This document shows, one piece after another, positions 24,898-33,089 of a DNA stretch of 50,486 bases. Numbering within the stretch: position 1 is the stretch's first letter; the number at the start of each line of letters is the position of its first letter. Source of the stretch: SHWB01 sp050246875 (lineage in GTDB: Bacteria > Pseudomonadota > Alphaproteobacteria > UBA6615); the NCBI GenBank assembly GCA_050246875.1, contig JBFWVF010000014.1, forward strand, positions 1-50,486, written 5' to 3'. A model generated the notes under the pieces. It did not search any database, had not been told where the DNA came from, and saw only the letters and a program-made list of their open reading frames with translations. The position numbers were made by a program, and so were the translations under genes.

Positions 24898-25401
24898 GTG
24901 GCGGATATCGTCGACAAGCAAACCCGCTCCCGAATGATGGCCGGGATCAGGGGCAAGGACACGAACCCCGAAATGGCGCTCCGAAGGGCGCTTCATGCGC
25001 GCGGCTTCCGCTTTCGCGTGCATGCGACGAACATTGCAGGGCGGCCCGATCTCGCTCTTCCGAAGTACAATGCGGTCGTCTTCGTGCACGGCTGCTTCTG
25101 GCACCGCCATGCGGCCTGCCGGTATGCTACTAGCCCGTCCACGCGTCCGGAATTTTGGCAGTCAAAATTCGGCGCGAACATAGCGCGAGACGGAGCAGTT
25201 CGCGCCATTCTGCTTCACACGGGTTGGCGCGTGGCAACGGTCTGGGAGTGCGCGCTAAGGAAGCCCCAACAGACTCGAGTAGCAGCTGATCTCCTAACGG
25301 CATGGCTCCGCAGTGGTGCTATTGAGACCGGAATTGGGGAATTAGAAGTGATCGCCGAAGAGAACGCGGGAGGCGGTACTACAGAGCGACGGAGATTTTG
25401 A
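24898..25401 (+). CDS. vsr: Vsr-type very short patch repair endonuclease
   Basis: The 167-residue protein starts at the GTG giving VADIVDKQTRSRMMAGIRGK, the usual Vsr N-terminus. An earlier ATG at 24850 would add an atypical extension. The catalytic region includes FRVHATNIAGRPDLALPKYN with the key Asp, and VVFVHGCFWHRHAACRYATS with the zinc and active-site His/Cys residues. Vsr nicks next to T:G mismatches formed when 5-methylcytosine deaminates. It protects the genome from the mutagenic cost of the linked C5 methyltransferase, from which it diverges. Its C-terminal 30 residues are poorly conserved in appearance. Confidence 0.93.
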   Translation: MADIVDKQTRSRMMAGIRGKDTNPEMALRRALHARGFRFRVHATNIAGRPDLALPKYNAVVFVHGCFWHRHAACRYATSPSTRPEFWQSKFGANIARDGAVRAILLHTGWRVATVWECALRKPQQTRVAADLLTAWLRSGAIETGIGELEVIAEENAGGGTTERRRF

Positions 25402-25611
25402 TAGGTTTCGGCAAAGCATCGGCCCAAAATGAACAGCGAACAATTCGAATATTCTTTACGAAAAATGTGATTAATAACAAGGTTTTGATGCCGTTCACTG
25501 GATCGTTGTAGTCAACAGATTGGGAGAATATCGGCTCCGAGAGAACGCTTCCGGGCCTGTGGCGCAGCCGTCAGTCAACAGCCATTCCCGCATAACCCTT
25601 GAAAACAACGG

Positions 25612-25633
25612 AAAAATCCGGCCGCAGCCGGAT
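25612..25633 (-). terminator. Rho-independent terminator of the tRNA
   Basis: On the minus strand, ATCCGGC, loop TGCG and GCCGGAT form a perfect 7-bp stem (25616-25633) followed by a T-run (TTTTT, 25616-25612). It lies about 27 bases past the tRNA 3' end. The gap between vsr and the tRNA (25402-25659) is otherwise AT-rich and without a gene. Confidence 0.78.
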
Positions 25634-25659
25634 CAGGAGAACGCATTCGCGGGGGCAAG

Positions 25660-25749
25660 TGGCGGAGGGTGCGGGATTCGAACCCGCGGGACGTGAATGC
25701 GTCCGGAAGATTTTAAATCAACTGCAATAAGCCGCTCTGCCAACCCTCC
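25660..25749 (-). tRNA. Class II tRNA with UAA anticodon on a serine-like body (CCA encoded)
   Basis: On the minus strand the acceptor stem GGAGGGT pairs fully with ACCCTCC. It is followed by discriminator G and an encoded CCA. The T arm (GCGGG-TTCGAAT-CCCGC) and a long variable arm (GGACG-CATTCA-CGTCC) are perfect. The anticodon loop reads TTTAAAA, giving UAA, which reads leucine UUA codons. The body (GGA start, G73, D arm GCAGAGCGG) is of the serine type. The anticodon stem GTTGA/TCTTC has two U-U mismatches. A normal leucine tRNA would begin GCC and end in A73. It may be a serine-accepting tRNA with a leucine anticodon, or a decaying tRNA. Promoter elements upstream are not clear. Confidence 0.8.
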
Positions 25750-25814
25750 TCATAGAGTTAATTAAATGTGGGTCGTGGCCGGCCAGATTCAAGTCCCAAC
25801 GAACACAGGAATTC

Positions 25815-27164
25815 CTATCGCGTCGCCGTCCCGGCCTTGAGGGCACCGGCGTCGAGGCGGACGTTCCGCAGCACCGCGCCCTCCGGCCCCAGCATCGGCA
25901 CGGGGCTGCCGTCGACGGCGATGATCAGGCCGCCGGCATTGCCGGTGAGCAGCACGAGGTCCTCACGGTTGGGCACGCGATAGCTGTCGCCGGCCCGCAG
26001 CATCTGGGTGAACAGCACATTCTGCGCCCCGTCGCGCACCTGCACCCAGGAATCGGCAGTGGCGTTGAGCACGATGCGGGCATCGTGGTTGACCCGGCCG
26101 AGCACGCGGCCCGCCTCGCCCACCGGACCGGGCGCCTGCGGCGGCGGCGGCACGGCCGCCTGCTGGATCGGCGCCGCCGGCGGCGTTGCCGCGGGGGGTG
26201 CCGCCGCGGCGCCGGACGGCGCGGTCGCGGCGGGGTCCGTCACCGGCACCACGGGCAGTGGCCGCGCGACCGGTTCCTGAACCGGGGCGGCTGCCGTCAC
26301 CGTCTCGACGGGTGGCGCGGGCGACGGAATGGCGTTCGTGGCGGCCATCGCGGGCGTCGGGCTGGTGGCTCCGGCGTCGACCTCGGCCGCATCGGCGTCG
26401 GCAGCCTCGGGCGGAATGGTCTCGGCGACCGGACCGGCCGCCGGGACCGGCTCGTCCTCCTCGCCGGCAGCGGCTTCAGGGCGGGACGGCGGTACGACGA
26501 GCGGCGTCGCAGGGTCACGCACCGGCGGTGCTTCCGTCACCACGCGCCCGTTGTCGACCGGCACGACGGCCGCCACGGCGGATGTCACGGCCGTTGCCGG
26601 CGGCGCCGCGGCCGGAGTCACCGGGGCCGGGCCACGCGGCGGAATTGCGGCGACGAACGGCGTGGCCGGCTTGACCGGCGCCGCCGCGGTCGCGGCCGGG
26701 AGTTGCGGTATGCGCGGATAGGTCAGGCGACCGTGCTGATCGAGATAGTACCAGCCGCCGAACACCGCCGCGGCGAGTATGGCACCGACCGTGAGCATGG
26801 CGCCGCCGGGAAAGCGGCCCTCCGGCATCGGCGTCGGAAAATCGAGCGCCTGGCGGGCGCGGACGCCGTCGACCTCGGCCTTGAAGCGCTCCACCAGCAC
26901 GTCGGGGCGCAGGCCGAGATACTCGGCATAGGAACGCACGAAGCCGACGGCGTAGGTCGGACCGGGCAAGGCGTCGAAGCGCCCGTCCTCGATCGCCGCG
27001 AGATAGGCATGCCGGATACGCAGGGCGGTCGCGACCTGACCGAGTTCGTGGCCGCCGTTGAGGCGGGCCTCGCGCAGGACGAGGCCGACATGGTCCCCGG
27101 CGCCGGCGGAAGGCCGCGCGGCGTCATCGAGAACGCGGAATGAACGTGGGCTCAACCGTACCAT
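25815..27164 (-). CDS. RodZ-like protein: HTH, transmembrane segment and periplasmic DUF4115 domain
   Basis: About 449 residues from the ATG at 27164; a TTG at 27359 would add 65 residues of low-complexity sequence. An HTH_25 cytoplasmic domain (VGLVLREARLNGGHELGQVA) is at about residues 30-110. One membrane helix (AMLTVGAILAAAVFGGWYYL) follows, then about 190 residues of Ala/Pro/Thr-rich periplasmic linker. The C-terminal DUF4115 domain is NHDARIVLNATADSWVQVRD onward. RodZ links MreB to the cell wall machinery and helps set cell shape. This is the first core gene right of the tRNA. Confidence 0.83.
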   Translation of the reverse strand: MVRLSPRSFRVLDDAARPSAGAGDHVGLVLREARLNGGHELGQVATALRIRHAYLAAIEDGRFDALPGPTYAVGFVRSYAEYLGLRPDVLVERFKAEVDGVRARQALDFPTPMPEGRFPGGAMLTVGAILAAAVFGGWYYLDQHGRLTYPRIPQLPAATAAAPVKPATPFVAAIPPRGPAPVTPAAAPPATAVTSAVAAVVPVDNGRVVTEAPPVRDPATPLVVPPSRPEAAAGEEDEPVPAAGPVAETIPPEAADADAAEVDAGATSPTPAMAATNAIPSPAPPVETVTAAAPVQEPVARPLPVVPVTDPAATAPSGAAAAPPAATPPAAPIQQAAVPPPPQAPGPVGEAGRVLGRVNHDARIVLNATADSWVQVRDGAQNVLFTQMLRAGDSYRVPNREDLVLLTGNAGGLIIAVDGSPVPMLGPEGAVLRNVRLDAGALKAGTATR

Positions 27165-27401
27165 CGGGCCGTCCAGACCGTCGTGACGCCCCGAACGGGC
27201 GCCATGGCCGTCCGCGGCATCCGGGCCAGGAGATGCCGCGTCGGGCGTTTGTCCAGGAAGATGCTTCAAAGCTTCCGAATATTCGGCCCGTGTTTGTCGT
27301 TCTCGCGTTACTACCGCAAAGGGTGCTTCCCCTGCAATACTTTGGCCTGATTTTCTCAACGATTTAGCCAGAGTTTGCCGCGAGCCCCCGGAAAACGCAC
27401 C

Positions 27402-29669
27402 TCAGATGGCAATATCGTGGTCGCGCGCGAAGGCCCTGAGCCGACCGCGCAGGCTCGACGCGGGCGAAGCCAGCAGGGTCGACAGGTAGCCGGCGAGCGC
27501 CCCGGCGTCGAGCGACAGCACCATGGCCTTGACCGGGCCGACCGCGGCCGGCGCCATCGACAGCGTCGGCACGCCGAGCGCCACCAGCGCCATCGCGGCC
27601 ACCGGGTCGCCGGCCATCTCGCCGCAGACGGCGAGCGGCACGCCGGCCGCGGCGCAGTCGGCCACCAGGGTGGACACGAGGCGCAGCACCGCCGGCGCCA
27701 GCACGTCGTATCGCCCTTCGAGGCGTGGATTGGCGCGGTCGGACGCGAACAGGAACTGCACCAGATCGTTGGAGCCGACGGAGAGGAAGTCGATGCGCGG
27801 CAGCAGCGCTGGCAATTGCAGGGCGAGCGCCGGCACCTCCAGCATGACACCGCACTCGATCCGCTCGGGCAGTGTCCGGCCCTCGGCGCGGGCGCGCGCC
27901 AGCTCCATGTCGAGGATGTCGCGCGCGGCGATGAACTCCGCCACCTGCGCGACCATGGGAAACATCACCGCGATCGGCCGCCCGGCGGCCGCGGCGATCA
28001 GCGCACGCAGCTGCCCGCGCAGCATTGCCGGCCGGTCGAGGGCGATACGCACCGCCCGCCAACCCATCGCGGGATTGTCCTCCGGCGTGCCGTGGAAATA
28101 CGGCAGCAGCTTGTCGCCGCCGACATCCAGCGTGCGGAACACGACCCGCTTGCCCTCGGCGGCATCGAGGATGCGGCGGTAGAACTCCGTCTGCGTCTCG
28201 ACCGAGGGATAGGTCGCCCGCAGCATGAACGGAATCTCGGTGCGGTAGAGGCCGACGCCGTCGGCGCCGACATCGGCGAGCCGCCCCATGTCGGCCAGCA
28301 GGCCGGCATTGAGCTGCAGGGACACCCGCCGGCCGTCGCGCGTCACGGCCGGGCGGTCGCGCAGGGCCTGGTAGGCAGCCTGGCGCGAGGTGCGGGCGGC
28401 CAGCGCGGCCTCGAAGCTGGCGACGACGTCGTCGGCCGGACGCAGGTAGACGACACCCGCATCGGCATCGACGAGCAGCGCGTCGCCGCTTTCGACGCGT
28501 TCGAGCAGGCCGGCGATACGACCGACCAGCGGCACGCCGAGCGAACGCGCGACGATCGTGACATGCGCGGTGGGCGAGCCTTCCTCCAGCAGCACCGCGC
28601 GCAGCCGCGCCGGATCGTAGTTGAGCAGTTCCGACGGCCCGAGCGAGCGCGCGACCAGCACCGTGTCGGGCGCCAGCACCGGCGCGTCGGGCCCGGCGCG
28701 GCCGACGAGATGTTGCAAAAGGCGGTTGGTCAGGTCGTCGAGGTCGAGCAGGCGCTCGCGCAGATACGGATCCGTCGCCTGCGCCATGCGCGCGCGGTTG
28801 TCGTCCTGTGCCTTCTGCACCGCGGCCTCGGCGGTAAGGCCGGAGAGGATCGCCTCGTCGATGCGTTTGAGCCAGCCGCGGTCGTGGGCGAACATGCGGT
28901 ACGCCTCGAGCACGTCGCGGTGCTCGCCGTCGACGGCGATGTCGGGGCGATCGAGCAGGTCATCGAGCTGGCCCTGCAATGCCGTCACGGCGACGGCGAG
29001 GCGACGGCGCTCGCTCTCCGGGTCGTCGGAGACAAGCCGCTCGACACCGACGCGCGGGCGGTGCAGCACGGCCGTGCCACGTGCCAGCCCGGGGGCCAGT
29101 GCCAGCCCTTCGAGGCGCATCGGCAGGGTGGCGTCGTTGCCGAGGCGGGCCTCCTCGCTGCTCACCAGCTCGCCGCCGGCGACCAGTTCGGCGAGCACCA
29201 TGGCGACCGTCTCGAGGGCCTCGATCTCCTCTTCCTGATAGTTGCGCTGGGTACGGTTCTGCACCACCAGCACGCCCTGCACGCGGCCGCCGCGCAGCAC
29301 CGGCACACCCATCAGCGAGGAGTAGATTTCCTCACCCGTCTCGGGGCGGTAGGCGAAGGAGGGATGGCTCTGGGCGTCGGCCAGCGCGAGCCCGCGCGCG
29401 CCGAGCGCAATCTCGCCGACAAGGCCCTCGCCGACGCGCAGGCGGGTGCGGTGGACGGCCTCGGGCTTGAGGCCCTCGGTGGCGAACAGTTCCAGCACGT
29501 CACCGGCGCGGCGGACGTAGACCGAGCACACCTCCGCCACCATGTCGCGGGCGATCAGACGCACGACAGCGTCGAGCCGGGCCTGCGCGGTGCCCGGCCC
29601 GGCCATCATGTCGCGCAGCCGGCGCAGCAGGCGGCGCGAACCGCTCCATGTCGCGGTCTGCTCGACCAT
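27402..29669 (-). CDS. ptsP: Phosphoenolpyruvate-protein phosphotransferase of the nitrogen PTS
   Basis: The 755-residue protein has an N-terminal GAF domain at about residues 20-150 (LDAVVRLIARDMVAEVCSVY). The PEP-utilising domain with the phosphorylated His (EEGSPTAHVTIVARSLGVPL) and the C-terminal PEP-binding barrel (IDFLSVGSNDLVQFLFASDR; VCGEMAGDPVAAMALVALGV) follow. The GAF domain distinguishes EI-Ntr from sugar EI. It passes phosphate from PEP to NPr and links nitrogen and carbon state to metabolism. It lies downstream of lysC on the same strand with a 127-base gap, a common alphaproteobacterial arrangement. Confidence 0.95.
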   Translation of the reverse strand: MVEQTATWSGSRRLLRRLRDMMAGPGTAQARLDAVVRLIARDMVAEVCSVYVRRAGDVLELFATEGLKPEAVHRTRLRVGEGLVGEIALGARGLALADAQSHPSFAYRPETGEEIYSSLMGVPVLRGGRVQGVLVVQNRTQRNYQEEEIEALETVAMVLAELVAGGELVSSEEARLGNDATLPMRLEGLALAPGLARGTAVLHRPRVGVERLVSDDPESERRRLAVAVTALQGQLDDLLDRPDIAVDGEHRDVLEAYRMFAHDRGWLKRIDEAILSGLTAEAAVQKAQDDNRARMAQATDPYLRERLLDLDDLTNRLLQHLVGRAGPDAPVLAPDTVLVARSLGPSELLNYDPARLRAVLLEEGSPTAHVTIVARSLGVPLVGRIAGLLERVESGDALLVDADAGVVYLRPADDVVASFEAALAARTSRQAAYQALRDRPAVTRDGRRVSLQLNAGLLADMGRLADVGADGVGLYRTEIPFMLRATYPSVETQTEFYRRILDAAEGKRVVFRTLDVGGDKLLPYFHGTPEDNPAMGWRAVRIALDRPAMLRGQLRALIAAAAGRPIAVMFPMVAQVAEFIAARDILDMELARARAEGRTLPERIECGVMLEVPALALQLPALLPRIDFLSVGSNDLVQFLFASDRANPRLEGRYDVLAPAVLRLVSTLVADCAAAGVPLAVCGEMAGDPVAAMALVALGVPTLSMAPAAVGPVKAMVLSLDAGALAGYLSTLLASPASSLRGRLRAFARDHDIAI

Positions 29670-29796
29670 CGGGTCTCCCGGCCCTCCATGCGACGTCCGT
29701 CCGCCGCATGCAAGCGGCGGGCCCGCCGCCCGCGCCGTCCGTTCCGTCGGATCCGGCCGACGTGCGCCCCCGCACGCCTCCGGGTTGCCCAGGCGC

Positions 29797-31032
29797 CTAG
29801 GCCGCGTCCAGCCCGTAGGCGGAGTGCAGCGCGCGCAGCGCCAGTTCGGTGAATTCCTCGGCGATCAGCACGCTGATCTTGATCTCCGAGGTCGAGATGA
29901 CCTGGATGTTGATGCCGCGCTCGCCGAGCACGGAGAACATCCGCTGCGCGACGCCGGCATGGCTGCGCATGCCGACGCCGATGACCGACACCTTGGCGAC
30001 GCGCGAATCCGGTCGCACGTCCTTGTACCCGACCTCGTCGCGGATGCCGTCGAGCACCGACAGCGCGCGGTCGAGGTCGGACATGGCGACGGTGAAGGTG
30101 AGATCGGTCGATTTGCGCGTGGTGCCGGCGGTCTGCACGATCATGTCGACATTGATCGCCGCGTCGGCCAGCGCGCCGAAGATGGTCGCCGCCACGCCCG
30201 GCCGGTCCTTGACGCCGACCAGCGTGACGCGGGCCTCGTCGCGGCTGTAGGTCACGCCGCTCACCACCTCATGTTCCATGATCTCGCCCTCATCCACCAC
30301 CAGCGTGCCGGGAATGTCGCTGCCGACCGGCTCGTCGAAGCTCGACAGCACCTGCACCCGCACGCCGTGGATCATCGCCAGCTCGACCGACCGCGTCTGC
30401 AGCACCTTGGCGCCGAGCGAGGCCATTTCGAGCATTTCCTCGTAGGTGATGCGCTCGATCTTGCGCGCCCGCGTCACGATGCGCGGGTCCGACGTGTAGA
30501 CGCCATCGACATCGGTATAGATGTCGCAGCGCTCGGCGCCCACCGCCGCGGCGATGGCCACCGCCGTGGTATCGGAGCCGCCGCGCCCCAGCGTCGTCAC
30601 ACGGCCGTCCGAACCGATGCCCTGGAAGCCGGCGACGACGCCGACCTGGCCCTCGCCCATGCGGCGTACCAATTCGTCGCCCTTGATGCCGGTGATGCGC
30701 GCCTTGCCGTGGACGTTGTCGGTCTCCACCGGCACCTGCCAGCCGAGCCACGAACGCGCCGGCACGCCGAGCGACTGCAGCACGATGGCCATGAGGCCGC
30801 TCGTCACCTGCTCGCCGGTCGCCACCACGCTGTCGTATTCGCGCGCGTCGTGCAGCGGGCTCGCCTTGCGCGTGAGGTCGACGAGGCTGTTGGTCACCCC
30901 GGCCATGGCCGAGACGACGACGGCGACCTCGTTGCCGCGCTCGACCTCGCGCTTCACCTTGGCGGCGGCACCACGAATGCGGTCGAGGTCGGCCACCGAG
31001 GTGCCGCCGAACTTCATCACGATGCGCGCCAT
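29797..31032 (-). CDS. lysC: Aspartate kinase
   Basis: The 411-residue protein begins MARIVMKFGGTSVADLDRIR, with the KFGGTS kinase motif. The catalytic region includes ELVRRMGEGQVGVVAGFQGI and GRGGSDTTAVAIAAAVGAER. Two ACT regulatory domains follow from about residue 265 (ARVTLVGVKDRPGVAATIFG; VSVIGVGMRSHAGVAQRMFS). It makes aspartyl phosphate, the first step to lysine, threonine and methionine, and the ACT domains imply feedback inhibition. I use the ATG at 31032; an upstream in-frame start would add 21 atypical residues. It diverges from ubiG. Confidence 0.96.
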   Translation of the reverse strand: MARIVMKFGGTSVADLDRIRGAAAKVKREVERGNEVAVVVSAMAGVTNSLVDLTRKASPLHDAREYDSVVATGEQVTSGLMAIVLQSLGVPARSWLGWQVPVETDNVHGKARITGIKGDELVRRMGEGQVGVVAGFQGIGSDGRVTTLGRGGSDTTAVAIAAAVGAERCDIYTDVDGVYTSDPRIVTRARKIERITYEEMLEMASLGAKVLQTRSVELAMIHGVRVQVLSSFDEPVGSDIPGTLVVDEGEIMEHEVVSGVTYSRDEARVTLVGVKDRPGVAATIFGALADAAINVDMIVQTAGTTRKSTDLTFTVAMSDLDRALSVLDGIRDEVGYKDVRPDSRVAKVSVIGVGMRSHAGVAQRMFSVLGERGINIQVISTSEIKISVLIAEEFTELALRALHSAYGLDAA

Positions 31033-31182
31033 TGAAACCCCGTCGTCACCCGGCGCCGGCGGCCGCGCGGCCTGCCGGCGATGCCTTGTTCGCACCGGGC
31101 AGGCTATCCATACTCAAGCCTGCCGGACGGGGCAAGGCACCCGCCCGGCCGCGCCCCCGCGCACGCGAACGCAGGACAACCG

Positions 31183-31968
31183 ATGGCCGCCCGCACCGCC
31201 CGCCGCGCCGCCACGCCCGTTCCCCCGCCGGCCGGCGGCACCGCCGACGCCGCCGAGGTGGCACGCTTCGCCATCCACGCCGAAGGGTGGTGGGACCCGC
31301 ACGGCGCCTTCGCCCCGCTGCACCGCCTGAACCCGGTGCGCGTGGCCTGGGTTCGCGATCGCCTGGTGCGGCATTTCGACCGCGACCCGCGCAGCATCGA
31401 ACCCTTCGCCGACCTCGCCCTTCTCGACGTCGGCTGCGGCGGCGGCCTCGTGGCCGAGCCGATGGCGCGGCTCGGCGCCCGTGTCACCGGCCTCGATGCC
31501 GAGGCGGGCACGCTCGCCGTGGCGCGCGCGCATGCCGCCGCGGGCGGCCTTGCCATCGCCTACCGCGACGACACGGTCGAGGCGCTGGCCGCGTCCGGCG
31601 CCCGCTTCGACATCGTGCTGGCGCTGGAGGTGGTCGAGCACGTCGCCGACCTGCCGGCGTTCCTCGCCGCCTGCGCCGCCATGCTGGCGCCGGGCGGGAT
31701 GCTGGTGCTGTCGACGATCAACCGCACAGCGAAGTCATATGCGCTCGGCATCGTCGCCGCCGAGCGCATCCTGCGCTGGGTGCCGGCCGGCACGCATGAC
31801 TGGAAGAAGTTCGTCAAACCCGGCGAACTGGTCCGCGCGCTGCGCGCCGCCGGCCTGTCCCCCGTGGAACTGTGCGGCCTCGCCTACGACCCGCTGGCGC
31901 GGCGCTGGCACGAGGCGCCGGGCGAACTGTCGGTCAACTACTTCTGCACGGCGACGAAGCCCGCATAG
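31183..31968 (+). CDS. ubiG: Ubiquinone biosynthesis O-methyltransferase
   Basis: The 261-residue protein carries the UbiG hallmarks. The segment HAEGWWDPHGAFAPLHRLNP is near residue 30. The SAM-binding motif is LALLDVGCGGGLVAEPMARL. Later motifs are DIVLALEVVEHVADLPAFLA and LSTINRTAKSYALGIVAAER, and THDWKKFVKPGELVRALRAA is near the end. It performs the O-methylation steps of ubiquinone synthesis. It diverges from lysC, with about 150 bases between starts, and its end is three bases from the convergent DUF1178 gene. Confidence 0.94.
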   Translation: MAARTARRAATPVPPPAGGTADAAEVARFAIHAEGWWDPHGAFAPLHRLNPVRVAWVRDRLVRHFDRDPRSIEPFADLALLDVGCGGGLVAEPMARLGARVTGLDAEAGTLAVARAHAAAGGLAIAYRDDTVEALAASGARFDIVLALEVVEHVADLPAFLAACAAMLAPGGMLVLSTINRTAKSYALGIVAAERILRWVPAGTHDWKKFVKPGELVRALRAAGLSPVELCGLAYDPLARRWHEAPGELSVNYFCTATKPA

Positions 31969-31971
31969 GCC

Positions 31972-32394
31972 TCAGTTCTCGGTTTCCTCGATCCACGGAA
32001 TCTGGCCGACCTTGATGCCTTCCTCGATCAGTTCCTTCGCCTCGTCGGCCGTGGCATCGCCGTAGATCGGCCGCTCGTCGCTCTCGCCGTAATGGATGCG
32101 GCGGGCCTCCTCGGCGAACTGTTCGCCGACATTGTCGAAGTTCTTCTCGACGAAGCCGCGCATGGCACGCATCGCCATCATCATGCGCGCCATCTTCTCG
32201 GCCGGCGTCGCCTCGCCACTGTCGCCGCCGCGCGTCGCCACGGCCGGGGCCATCAACGCCTTGTCGATGCCGGTGTCGCCGCACGCGGGACAGACGACGA
32301 GCTTCTTCTTCCTCTGGCGCGCGTAGTCGTCCGAGGAGCGGAACCAGCCCTCGAACTCGTGGTCCTTGCCGCAGCGCAACGTGAAACTGATCAT
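31972..32394 (-). CDS. DUF1178 protein
   Basis: The 140-residue protein begins MISFTLRCGKDHEFEGWFRS, followed by a CPACGD knuckle at about residue 35. This is the N-terminal zinc ribbon typical of DUF1178. The C-terminal half is helical and acidic (EEARRIHYGESDERPIYGDA). It is widespread in alphaproteobacteria and of unknown function. It is convergent with ubiG. Confidence 0.88.
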   Translation of the reverse strand: MISFTLRCGKDHEFEGWFRSSDDYARQRKKKLVVCPACGDTGIDKALMAPAVATRGGDSGEATPAEKMARMMMAMRAMRGFVEKNFDNVGEQFAEEARRIHYGESDERPIYGDATADEAKELIEEGIKVGQIPWIEETEN

Positions 32395-32459
32395 GCGCGT
32401 CCGTCCATGAACCCGCGGAAACCGTAACCGTTCCGCAAAGATGTGGGTTTTGCCGCCGA

Positions 32460-33053
32460 ATGCAAGAGAATCGTTGGCACTCTGCCGGCCCGAGTGCTGA
32501 TACGCCGTCGCCCTGGATCGCGCGCTTCGCCGGGCTGGTGCCGGCGGGCGGGCCGGTGCTCGACCTCGCCTGCGGACGCGGCCGCCACGCCCGCCTGTTC
32601 ACCGGCCGCGGCCATCCGGTGACGGCCGTCGACCGCGACCGGGAAGCGCTGGCGGCGCTTGGCGGCGTCGCCGGCATCGAGGCGCTGGCCGCCGACCTCG
32701 AGGACGGCTCGCCCTTCCCGCTGGCCGGCCGAACCTTCGCCGGCATCGTCGTCGCCAACTACCTGTGGCGGCCGCTGGTGCCGGCCCTGCTGGCGGCGCT
32801 GGCGCCCGGCGGCGCGCTGCTGTGGGAGACCTTCGCCGCCGGCAACGAGGCGTTCGGGCGGCCGCGCAACCCCGACTTCCTGCTTCGCCCCGGGGAATTG
32901 CTGGAGATGGCGCGCGGCACGCTGGAGGTCGTCGCGTTCGAGGATGGCCGCATCGACCATCCGCGTCCGGCGATGGTGCAGCGCATCGCGGCGGTGCGGC
33001 CGCCCTTCGATCGCGCGACGGCCCGGTTGCACGCCGCGTCTTTCTCTCCTTGA
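32460..33053 (+). CDS. Small class I SAM-dependent methyltransferase
   Basis: The 197-residue protein has a clear SAM-binding motif (VPAGGPVLDLACGRGRHARL) near residue 32 and a TehB-like layout (GRTFAGIVVANYLWRPLVPA, then LAPGGALLWETFAAGNEAFG). The substrate is unknown; relatives act on small molecules such as tellurite, but the evidence is too thin to name it. The start codon at 32460 lies 65 bases from the divergent DUF1178 start. It ends near the convergent amidase gene, and a GGGAGAGG repeat lies between them. Confidence 0.83.
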   Translation: MQENRWHSAGPSADTPSPWIARFAGLVPAGGPVLDLACGRGRHARLFTGRGHPVTAVDRDREALAALGGVAGIEALAADLEDGSPFPLAGRTFAGIVVANYLWRPLVPALLAALAPGGALLWETFAAGNEAFGRPRNPDFLLRPGELLEMARGTLEVVAFEDGRIDHPRPAMVQRIAAVRPPFDRATARLHAASFSP

Positions 33054-33089
33054 GGGAGAGGTGAAAAACCTGGTGGGCGAGTTGAAAAC

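Noticed and set aside
27375..29852. 825-codon open frame antisense to ptsP
   Set aside because: It is a shadow of ptsP codon bias, with low-complexity Arg/Gln/His content and no domain.
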